Below are positions 47,265 through 54,982 of a stretch of 64,000 nt of DNA, piece by piece (positions within the stretch are counted from its first letter, which is position 1; every line of letters starts with the position of its first letter). The position numbers and the translations under genes were made by a program. The DNA comes from Candidatus Helarchaeota archaeon. Its GTDB lineage: Archaea > Asgardarchaeota > Lokiarchaeia > Helarchaeales > RDOG01. Where the stretch lies: NCBI GenBank assembly GCA_019058315.1, contig JAHPZH010000006.1:249715-313714 (forward strand), given 5' to 3'. Under the pieces are notes generated by a model. It worked only from the letters and a program-made list of their open reading frames with translations, was not told the origin of the DNA and ran no database searches.

Positions 47265-48263
47265 CTATTTCCTCTCTAAAATATCATGAAAAAATTTTTC
47301 TATGTTTTTTAATTCATATGATGATAAAGGTTTTGGAAAGTTATAAAGTTCTTGACCTGGGCGTTCATTATAATAAGGGCGATTGCAATTTGGGCATCCA
47401 CTTGTCATAAACGGCAAACCACTTTGTATAATCTTAAATAATTTAGTTGATTCTATTCCAAATTCTGTAATATTTCCTTCTTCATCAAATTTAAAATCAT
47501 TTATATTTGCCAGCTTTTTAATAATTAAATAACGAGTTAATTGAATTTTTCGATACTTCTCAAGAGAAGGTTGGAGTTTATTTTCTAAAGTTGTTCCTTT
47601 AATTGGAGTGAATGCAAATAATCCAGTACTTATTCCTAAATCAAATAAGTTTTGTAAAAATGATAATGCCTCAAAATCTGTTTCTCCTAACCCTATAATT
47701 AAGTGAGAAGTAACAGAAAAGGTACCAAAAATTTTTACTGCTTCCTTAATAGTCATTAAATGAGTTTCCCATTTATATGGTCCTTTATTTTGTATCCCCT
47801 TTATTTTGGAAAAAATAAGTGGAGTTGCAGCATCTAATGCTATCCCTATTCTATTTACCCCTAAATCATGTAACTTCTTTAATTGATTTCTATCGAGAGG
47901 TGGAATTGATAAAGAAATAGGTAAATTTTGAGAATTTCTTAATTTATTTATTATTATTTTTAAATCTTCAAATAATTCGGGGTAATTTAATGCTTGTATA
48001 CAGATCCTTTTAAAAATATTCTTTGCCTTTTTATCCGAAAAACCTTTTATTACCTCTTTTAAGGGGAAAATTGGCCATTGAATACGTGATAAAAACTCCT
48101 CTTTAGTTTGACTTTCTCTTGCTTGAGGGCAAAACGCACAATTGGCGTAACATTTTCTGGGAATATAGGTCATTAAATATGCAGTTGTTGGGAAGGCATC
48201 CAGTTTACAAGAAGTTAATCCTAAAATTGTGGCAGTTCCGAGAGATACTCTAATTTTTTCCAC
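47265..48263 (-). CDS. Radical SAM protein, archaeal lipoyl-synthase-like (LipS1/LipS2 type)
   Basis: A 332-residue radical SAM enzyme. C38-x3-C42-x2-C45 (RKCYANCAFC) binds the SAM cluster; later, SGCPNCNRPYYNERPGQ near the C-terminus has a CxxC that could bind a second cluster, as needed for sulfur insertion. It is distinct from the partner at 45450 but has the same layout. Placed just four bases before the lplA-like gene. The pair with a ligase is the archaeal lipoate-assembly arrangement. The start is GTG at 48263 with AGAGGT upstream; the overlapping ATG is out of frame. Confidence 0.75.
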   Translation of the reverse strand: MEKIRVSLGTATILGLTSCKLDAFPTTAYLMTYIPRKCYANCAFCPQARESQTKEEFLSRIQWPIFPLKEVIKGFSDKKAKNIFKRICIQALNYPELFEDLKIIINKLRNSQNLPISLSIPPLDRNQLKKLHDLGVNRIGIALDAATPLIFSKIKGIQNKGPYKWETHLMTIKEAVKIFGTFSVTSHLIIGLGETDFEALSFLQNLFDLGISTGLFAFTPIKGTTLENKLQPSLEKYRKIQLTRYLIIKKLANINDFKFDEEGNITEFGIESTKLFKIIQSGLPFMTSGCPNCNRPYYNERPGQELYNFPKPLSSYELKNIEKFFHDILERK

Positions 48264-48295
48264 ATATTAACCTCTTATTATTCAAAAGATTATAT

Positions 48296-48493
48296 TCAAT
48301 AGGTACTTCGAACACCATAAGGAAATTCTTGTCCACAATGTGGACATTTTATCATTCCACAATCTCCCATAGCTACAGAAGGACATGAGCCACAAGCGGT
48401 CATTCTTGCATACATTGGACTGAATTGGCGATGGCATTTCGGACACATAACCAGATTTTTAGTCGAACCACTGATTTTTCTCAATATATACAA
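48296..48493 (-). CDS. Small zinc-ribbon protein
   Basis: Up to 65 residues with four CxxC-type pairs or close variants: CPKC, CGSC, a Cys in DCGM and CPHC. It is a short zinc-ribbon protein, possibly a metal or nucleic-acid binder. It is the first gene of the lipoate group, 33 bases before a radical SAM gene. The start is uncertain: TTG at 48493, or TTG at 48484 which has AAAGG at a better spacing. Function unknown. Confidence 0.6.
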   Translation of the reverse strand: MYILRKISGSTKNLVMCPKCHRQFSPMYARMTACGSCPSVAMGDCGMIKCPHCGQEFPYGVRSTY

Positions 48494-48530
48494 CCTTTAA
48501 TTAAGAAATTGTTATAAAATCTACATTTGT

Positions 48531-49136
48531 TTGATCGAAAAGATCATTTTAAATTTTCTCGATTTTAAATATTTAATTGAAAATTATAATAAAATGATAG
48601 CACGGGATGGTTTGTTGTCTAATAAAATATTTGAAGTTTTGGTTAGCTTTATGGCTGAAAAATTATTTGATAAATTAATTGATAAATTGCATTTTAAAAA
48701 GAAAGAAACAAAAAGTATTGCATCAGGTTTTATTGATGGTGCATATGCTACACTTTATTATGAGGGAGAAAAATTTACAATTATTATTCCTGATGAAAAA
48801 CTTACTGAAGAAGAATGTAGAAAAATTGCAAAAAAAATTCTTTTAGAATTATATAAATTAGAAGGAATTGAATTAGATATTAATGAAATTGAAATAAGAA
48901 TGAAAGGTTTTGCTTCAGGGATTTGTAATTATTGTCTAATTAGATTTCCATTTACTTATAAATGCAAGAGATGTAAAGGCTATTATTGTTCTGAACATCG
49001 TCTTCCCGAAAAACATAATTGTCCTGGTGAGAGGGAAATCAAATTCGAAATAAAGCAAAAAGAAAAATTTAAAAAGAAGAAGGAAAGTGGAGAAAAAACA
49101 GAAAAAATTGTGATAACAGAATCACATTGTGGATAA
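48531..49136 (+). CDS. AN1-type zinc-finger protein
   Basis: A 201-residue protein whose C-terminus has a perfect AN1 zinc finger: C132-x2-C135-x9-C145-x2-C148-x4-C153-x2-H156-x5-H162-x-C164, with the typical HRLPEKHNC ending. AN1 fingers occur in eukaryotic ubiquitin- and stress-linked proteins such as ZFAND and Cuz1. The N-terminal 125 residues are unrecognised, with helical and strand parts. The start at TTG 48531 has no ribosome site, so the true start may be downstream, such as ATG 48594. A link to the ubiquitin-like system is inferred from the domain. Confidence 0.72.
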   Translation: MIEKIILNFLDFKYLIENYNKMIARDGLLSNKIFEVLVSFMAEKLFDKLIDKLHFKKKETKSIASGFIDGAYATLYYEGEKFTIIIPDEKLTEEECRKIAKKILLELYKLEGIELDINEIEIRMKGFASGICNYCLIRFPFTYKCKRCKGYYCSEHRLPEKHNCPGEREIKFEIKQKEKFKKKKESGEKTEKIVITESHCG

Positions 49137-49180
49137 TTTTAGTTTAAAATATTAATTATTTCATTCAAAATTTTGAAAAA

Positions 49181-50284
49181 TTAATCTAATTTTTCTCTTA
49201 TTCTCTCAATTGTTGCTGAAATTTTCTTTAAATCTTCCAATTTTGAACTTAATTTTACTTTATATTCATTTTCAGTTATTGAACCTGATTGATGTAACGC
49301 TTTGAGATCTTTTATACTTCTTTCTAAACCATATCTCTTACCTTGTAGAGAAATTAACTCATGGTATAATGCTTCTGGATCGTCTGATTCAGGAACTTTT
49401 GCTGGTTTTGGAACAATCTTATCTAACTCAGGAACTGAAATTTCTACTGGTTTGATTGGAACTAATTTTGGGGCTACTGATTTCATTGCAACCGGTTTAA
49501 CAGGTTTTGGTTGAATATGAACTGGTGTTGGTGTAGGTTTTGGGATTGGTATGGGTTCCACAGATTTAAATCCGCTCGGTGAAGGTTTTGAAGGAATAAC
49601 TTGAATAGGTTCAGAAGCTGATTTGGAAAGTAAACCGAATAGTTTTGATGAGTCATTTTCTTCAGTTGGTTCTTCTAAGGAAGATGATGGTGGTTCTGTC
49701 AATGGAATAGGGGTAGGAACTTCACTCGGTTTCGCAATTGGGATTGGTTGAGCTACAGAAACTGGTTTTGGAATAGCAACCAATTGTGGTGTTGAAGCGG
49801 TTGGTGCAACTTTAATCGGTTTAGGGGCAAGTTTGGGAGTTTCTATAGATGTTGATTTTATCTTATTAATTAAGTCTTTTATTAAAATAATCTCATTTTT
49901 TAAAATTTGTATTTCTTTTTGAATAGTATTTTTAAAATTATTAAAATCTTCAGCTTTAACAACATTTAAAGGAGCAATATCTTCTTCAAATTTAATTGTT
50001 TTTGCAAGTGTAATAACATCATATGTTCCTGTCGATAATTCTTTATTTTCCTTAAACCAAGGTCCATAAGGATCCCAAATCAATAATTTTTCTTTCAAAT
50101 CATCAAGTTTAGTCTTTAAACTTTCTGAATTTGGACCTTTTCTTAAGTTACAGAATGCCAAAGTTGAAGAAATGGCATCTAATAATTTAATTTTTAAGTC
50201 TGCTTCCATATCTGGAGTATTGTCAGATATCATGAATTTGTTATAAATCTCTTCTATTTGTTTAATTAGTCCAGAGATATCCAT
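49181..50284 (-). CDS. Helical protein with Pro-rich linker and C-terminal helical hairpin
   Basis: About 367 residues. A helical N-terminal domain (about 1-155), a long low-complexity linker rich in Pro, Lys, Val and Ile (about 156-300, with repeats such as KPVSVAQPIPIAKP), and a C-terminal helical hairpin (LHQSGSITENEYKVKLSSKL). The hairpin resembles SHOCT-type or ESCRT-I steadiness-box-type hairpins and the tail of the GTPase at 25078; I cannot tell which. It may be a scaffold for membrane or cytoskeletal complexes. The start is ATG 50284 with AGGTGGA upstream; the GTG at 50293 is in the site itself. Confidence 0.65.
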   Translation of the reverse strand: MDISGLIKQIEEIYNKFMISDNTPDMEADLKIKLLDAISSTLAFCNLRKGPNSESLKTKLDDLKEKLLIWDPYGPWFKENKELSTGTYDVITLAKTIKFEEDIAPLNVVKAEDFNNFKNTIQKEIQILKNEIILIKDLINKIKSTSIETPKLAPKPIKVAPTASTPQLVAIPKPVSVAQPIPIAKPSEVPTPIPLTEPPSSSLEEPTEENDSSKLFGLLSKSASEPIQVIPSKPSPSGFKSVEPIPIPKPTPTPVHIQPKPVKPVAMKSVAPKLVPIKPVEISVPELDKIVPKPAKVPESDDPEALYHELISLQGKRYGLERSIKDLKALHQSGSITENEYKVKLSSKLEDLKKISATIERIREKLD

Positions 50285-50453
50285 AAAATCCACCTAAATT
50301 AAGTTCCCGATTATGAATTCTTTTTCCTCTTTGAAAATTAATTGATTTTTTGATAATATAACTATAATTTATTTCTTATAATTTCAATTTAATTAATATT
50401 ATTTCAATCTAAATAAACTATATTTTTAAAAAATGTAAAAAAAATCTGCAAAT

Positions 50454-53045
50454 TTAATTCATAAAGAAATCTAGAGTCCGAATACCTGTAAGCTCTTCAA
50501 AACTAATTCCTAAGGCGTCTAAAACTTGATCAAATGTGGATTCAATAGCCTGTTTATACTTTTTTGTATCAATATCTGTTAATCTTGCAAGCTGAATTGG
50601 CTTAACTCCATCACTTGTTCTGGTTTTAACAAAAAATATAACATCTCCCGCTTGTATTTTCATATCTGTAGAATTTTGGAGTTGTTTCGCAGCTTTTACA
50701 TGTTGAGGTGTGGTCTTTTTATATTTATCAAGTGTACGAGTCAATACTACCCTAAATGCTAAATCTTCCAAGGTATAAGATTTTTTCTTTAATTTGGTTA
50801 AAGCACTTTTTACAAGCTTCTTAATTTTTTCTTTAGCTGGTTTAATATCTTCTTTTTTTTCTACATCACTTAACATATTAATCATATCGAAAAACATCTT
50901 CTGGAGAAATTGTGGTGTGTTGCTTTTTTTCCCTGTTAATCCTTTAATATCGACAGCACCATTTGGATAGACTCCTAGATAATTCTTCTTCCTATCAGAA
51001 AGAGCGACCCATCTAAAGGTTTTTTCTACATCCAATTCAATCTCTAATTCTTTTTGGCTCCATTTTATTAGGTTTTCTATTTGTTCTTTTGTTGGATTAT
51101 ATAAAAATACAGAATCTGTGTCTCCATACAGAACTTCAACGTTTAATTCCTTTGCCTTTTTTATTGTTTGCTCAATCGCAAATCTTCCCCCTGCAGTTGT
51201 TGCATCTGCTACAGGGGGACAATATAGTGGAAAATTTGCAAATCCAAAGACACCATAAGCTGCATTAACTATAACTTTTAAAGCAAATTGAATAACATTA
51301 TACATGTTTCTCTCTTCTGGGGAGAGGCTTTTATCTTTAGCTTTTAGTTTAAACCATTTTACCCGTAATTCCTTTAACAATCCGATAATAAGTGCGCTTA
51401 AACCCGTCTTCCTTGTACAAACCCAATATTTTGTATTTGGCAATCTATTCTCTTTACATTCTTTATGTGGACAATTTATTGTTTCGTAACTTAGATTATT
51501 CCTTTGTATTACACTGGGATATAAAGAAGCGAAATCCAACACTACTACATTAAAAAATACTCCGGGAGTAGGTTCTATAACTATAGCTCCCATATATTTT
51601 TTCCCTTTAATCATTGCTGTTGACTTTGCCTCTCCTTTTATACTTAAAATATACTCAGGATTAGGAATAAGATATCCTCTTTGTCTATGTTCAAAATAAA
51701 ATAAATTTTGTAACCAGCTAGAAATTCCTTGACGGGTTACATCTTCCATGCTTAATTTGCTAATTCTCATAAGAAGAATGATTAGATCCATAACTAAATT
51801 ATTATTAAATTGGGTTAAGCCTAGAGTAAGTTCGCTATCACGAAAACAATAATATGCTATTTCATTATATGATAAATCTGAAATAAATTTATCTAATTTT
51901 ATCTTCTGCGAATTTAATAAAGCTTGACTGACGTCATCTAATGAGACACTTCGATATTTATTACTAAAAGCTGACAATTGGATTGCTCGATTATGGAAAA
52001 ATTTATACAAATCAACATGAATCCCATTTCTTAATAGTGCTATTTCACGTCCTAGAAAAATGGGAATTTCACTCTTTTTAATTTTAAATTCTTTATTAGC
52101 TCGATTGTATAAATATTTTAAATCAAAATTATCGCCATTAAAGGTCAAAACTACAGCGTAATTTTCCATTATTTTAAAAATTTCTTCCAATAACTCTTTT
52201 TCTTCTTTAAATTTTTGAATTTCTACATTAAATCCCTCTATTTTTTCTCCCTCTTCAATTCCTTCTCTTTCTAATAATAAGACCTTTTTAAATCCATCTG
52301 TTGCTGCAAATGAGATACAAATAACTTGCTGTTTGGCTTCATTTGGGTCTGGAATCCGGTTTTCGGGTGCCTCAACTTCAATATCCAATGCTAATCTTTC
52401 GATTCTAGGAATGGGAGTAAAAAATAATTCAAGAATATGAGGTAAGGTTTTTTTAAAGTCTTCACTTTCAGCAGAAAATAAACCGGTTATTTGTTTTTTC
52501 AAATCCTCAGGAATTTGAAATTCTTTTTTAACTAAATTTCCGTTAACTTCATTATAAAATAATCCAGGGATTAATCCTTTATCATAAATATAACAATTAT
52601 GATATCTAATTTTATCTTCCCAAGAATTATTTCTTAGAACTTCTCTAATACTATTGACTCTTCCTCCTATACTTAATGGATCCTTTGCGATAACTTTCGT
52701 CATTTCAATTTGCTTATCTACAATAAGATTCTCCAATTGAACATTTTCGAATTTTTCGAATCCTTCATGTTTTCTAACTTTTGGATAGTTATTTTGAATT
52801 TCATCTATAGTAAGATTTGAAATTAAATATGGTAAATGACCCGAATTATCATAATGTTTTCTTATATTTTTCTGATCATATAAATTGGCAACAGCCTTAC
52901 TGTTTTGACCATCATAGGATACGCTTAATAAGAGAAAATCATCCTCGGAGATTGAGGATTCATCTTTAATATTGCTTAATTCACTTGTTTTCTTTCCACT
53001 CTTATCCGATTTCTTAGAAGATTTCACGTAACTTTCCAAACTCAA
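50454..53045 (-). CDS. Family B DNA polymerase with 3'-5' exonuclease
   Basis: An 863-residue DNA polymerase with all core motifs. The exonuclease has D221-x-E223, D308 in NGDNFD and Y399/D403 in YYCFRDSE. The palm has DFASLYPS with D504, the KxxxNxxYG motif at 590-598 and YGDTDS with D642 and D644. The extra N-terminal 200 residues are common in archaeal PolB. It replicates or repairs DNA. It is RNA/DNA-primed in type, lacking the protein-primed insertions as far as I can see. The start is TTG at 53045, with GGGATGAT upstream. It is separated from the Cas1-fusion gene by a TnpB element, and its relation to that gene is discussed under findings. Confidence 0.93.
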   Translation of the reverse strand: MSLESYVKSSKKSDKSGKKTSELSNIKDESSISEDDFLLLSVSYDGQNSKAVANLYDQKNIRKHYDNSGHLPYLISNLTIDEIQNNYPKVRKHEGFEKFENVQLENLIVDKQIEMTKVIAKDPLSIGGRVNSIREVLRNNSWEDKIRYHNCYIYDKGLIPGLFYNEVNGNLVKKEFQIPEDLKKQITGLFSAESEDFKKTLPHILELFFTPIPRIERLALDIEVEAPENRIPDPNEAKQQVICISFAATDGFKKVLLLEREGIEEGEKIEGFNVEIQKFKEEKELLEEIFKIMENYAVVLTFNGDNFDLKYLYNRANKEFKIKKSEIPIFLGREIALLRNGIHVDLYKFFHNRAIQLSAFSNKYRSVSLDDVSQALLNSQKIKLDKFISDLSYNEIAYYCFRDSELTLGLTQFNNNLVMDLIILLMRISKLSMEDVTRQGISSWLQNLFYFEHRQRGYLIPNPEYILSIKGEAKSTAMIKGKKYMGAIVIEPTPGVFFNVVVLDFASLYPSVIQRNNLSYETINCPHKECKENRLPNTKYWVCTRKTGLSALIIGLLKELRVKWFKLKAKDKSLSPEERNMYNVIQFALKVIVNAAYGVFGFANFPLYCPPVADATTAGGRFAIEQTIKKAKELNVEVLYGDTDSVFLYNPTKEQIENLIKWSQKELEIELDVEKTFRWVALSDRKKNYLGVYPNGAVDIKGLTGKKSNTPQFLQKMFFDMINMLSDVEKKEDIKPAKEKIKKLVKSALTKLKKKSYTLEDLAFRVVLTRTLDKYKKTTPQHVKAAKQLQNSTDMKIQAGDVIFFVKTRTSDGVKPIQLARLTDIDTKKYKQAIESTFDQVLDALGISFEELTGIRTLDFFMN

Positions 53046-53146
53046 GGGATCATCCCTTTTATAATATAAAATAATATAATTATAAATTTTTTTAGGTATA
53101 ATTTATAAATTTGAGAAGAAAAATATAAAATCATCTTAAAAATTCA

Positions 53147-53160
53147 TGAACTACCGTTCA
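53147..53160. promoter_or_regulatory. Hairpin at the 3' end of the tnpB gene
   Basis: TGAAC at 53147-53151 and GTTCA at 53156-53160 form a five-base stem with a four-base loop. It overlaps the tnpB stop codon. Such hairpins mark the right end of IS200/IS605-type elements and the 3' part of the TnpB guide RNA. The stem is short, so this is tentative. Confidence 0.45.
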
Positions 53161-54633
53161 ACTATTTGAATGGTTTCCATTTGTGGAATTCATCCCTTCA
53201 TTTCTCTTTTTAAGAGATTGAGGATTTGGTGAGTTCACACCACCAATATCAACTATTTGTTGAATACTTTTAATTTTTTTAAAATTTAAATTTTCATTTA
53301 TACTCCAGACTTTAGGTCGTAGCCAATAATCATAGTTTTTATTTTCTTTTATAAAAATATCACCAATATATTTTCTTATTATATTCAAAGCAGCATTTAC
53401 ATCAGCATTAAGTAGCACCCCTTTTTTAGATTGAAAAAGACCTCTATAAACTCTTTTTCCTAAATAATTTCTATGCTTACATATTTTTTCTAAGTCCAAA
53501 GCACTGACTTTACTGGTATACCATTCATTAACAATAATTATCTTAATTCCAATTAATTTTGATTTATATTTTATTTGATTGATTAATTTTTTAAAAGGTA
53601 TATTTACAAAATTCTGATTATTTCGTTTGCCTAATTTTAATTTTTGCTTCCAATTTTCATTATAACCAATAATAATCGTTCCAATGCTTTTCTGGATGCA
53701 ATAATTAATTATTTTTTTAGATACTTTATGGAAAAAATCATGAATTCGATTATTTCTTTTCATAGTCAATTTTTGTATTCTTTTAGTCTCAAATTTTATC
53801 CCTTGTTTATCTTTAATAGACCTATATTTTGCCATTAACTTATTATAAAATTGATTGATGGATTTAGGAATCCCGCCTTTGATAATAAATGGTCTTGAAC
53901 CAATATTATCTACACCAGTTACAAGATTCGAAAGTCCTATATCAATTCCCATTACTCTTTTGGAGTCTAAATTCATATCATAAATTTGTTTCTCATAAAC
54001 TATTTCTATTATATAGGAAAGCCCTCTTGGAAGAATACGGACATGGTTTATTTTATTTATAATCCTTGTTTTTATTGGCAATAAATCAGCTTTTTTAGGA
54101 AAAATTAGAAATCCATCTTTTATCTTACATTGTTGATTGGTAAAAATAGCTATATGCTCACCATTTTTCTTTTTATATTTTGGAAGTTTAGGTCTACTGA
54201 GATATTTTTCTGGATGCTTTTTCCAATCTTTAATAGCACGGAAAAAAGATTTCCAATTTTTTTCTAAGAGCCTTAAAGTCTGTTGTGCTGTCTGTGAAGG
54301 GAGATTCTTATAATCAATTGTTTCTTTTAATAGTTTATATAAATCATAATACCTAAGCCATAACCTATTTTTTATGAATTCTTGACGAACATAGTAATTT
54401 GCTAAGTTGTAAAGATTTTTTGTAAAACGACAAATTTTAGACAATTTCTGAATATAATCTTTGTATTTCTTGCTCGATTTTTTTATTTGAATTTGTTCTG
54501 TTTGTTTAAGATTGTTTTTAGTTTTTTTGTAAACAGGTTGCTTTTTATCATGAAATTTAGTTATATTTTCATGTTGGTTACAACCCTTTTCAACCACTAT
54601 CAAATCAGATTTTTTTTGATTACTTATAACCAA
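53158..54633 (-). mobile_element. tnpB: Solitary TnpB (IS200/IS605, IS1341-type) gene
   Basis: A 491-residue TnpB. The RuvC-like triad is D231 in MGIDIGLSN, E370 in VNEWYTS and D411 in NADVNAALNI. The segment IIGYNENWKQ and the motif YLGKRVYRGLF are of the IS1341 group. The zinc-finger cysteines of other TnpB proteins are missing: only C385 remains. TnpB is an RNA-guided nuclease, ancestral to Cas12, and its guide RNA usually spans the gene's 3' end. No TnpA gene is present, so the element cannot move by itself. The start is TTG at 54633. It lies between polB and the giant Cas1-fusion gene. Confidence 0.9.
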
Positions 54634-54982
54634 TTTCTTACCACCGAATTCATAATTATTTCCATATTAAATATTATGTAATGCGCACGATAAGTATTTT
54701 GCTATATATAAAGAAGCATATTTGCGCATTTTGATTTATTTTTTAATTTTTGTCTTGAAAATTTTATTATAAATATGTTTACAAAAAAGACTCGGGTTTT
54801 TAGACACTTCGGAATATTAATATCTCCTCTTTAATTAATTAATTATAATTAAAATTCAATTAGAATAGATTAAAAAATGAGATTATAAATAAAATTTTTA
54901 TCAAGAAAAAAAAAATTAAAAATTTTTAAACACTAATTAATATTAATATAAATTATAGGATATTAAGCGAACAAGATAAATT
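54634..54982. other. Intergenic region between tnpB and the giant Cas1-fusion gene
   Basis: About 349 very AT-rich bases. It holds the divergent promoters of tnpB and the giant gene, with a TATA-like TATATATAAAG at about 54702-54712 and an inverted repeat at 54680-54730. The left end of the TnpB element must also lie here. I see no gene or CRISPR repeat in it, and no clear ribosome site before the TTG at 54983. Confidence 0.5.
54680..54730. repeat. Inverted repeat AATGCGCA ... TGCGCATT
   Basis: AATGCGCA at 54680-54687 and its reverse complement TGCGCATT at 54723-54730 flank 35 bases that include a TATA-like run. The GC-rich core stands out in an AT-rich region. It could be the left-end structure of the TnpB element or an operator for one of the divergent genes. 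Confidence 0.45.

Noticed and set aside
54487..54681. Plus-strand ORF of 64 codons at the 5' end of tnpB
   Set aside because: Antisense to the Lys/Asn-rich tnpB start; hydrophobic composition is the result of AT-rich antisense.
54634..54982. CRISPR array beside the Cas1-fusion gene
   Set aside because: No repeated unit with regular spacing is found here or in the 258-base gap after the gene. Only one inverted repeat is seen.
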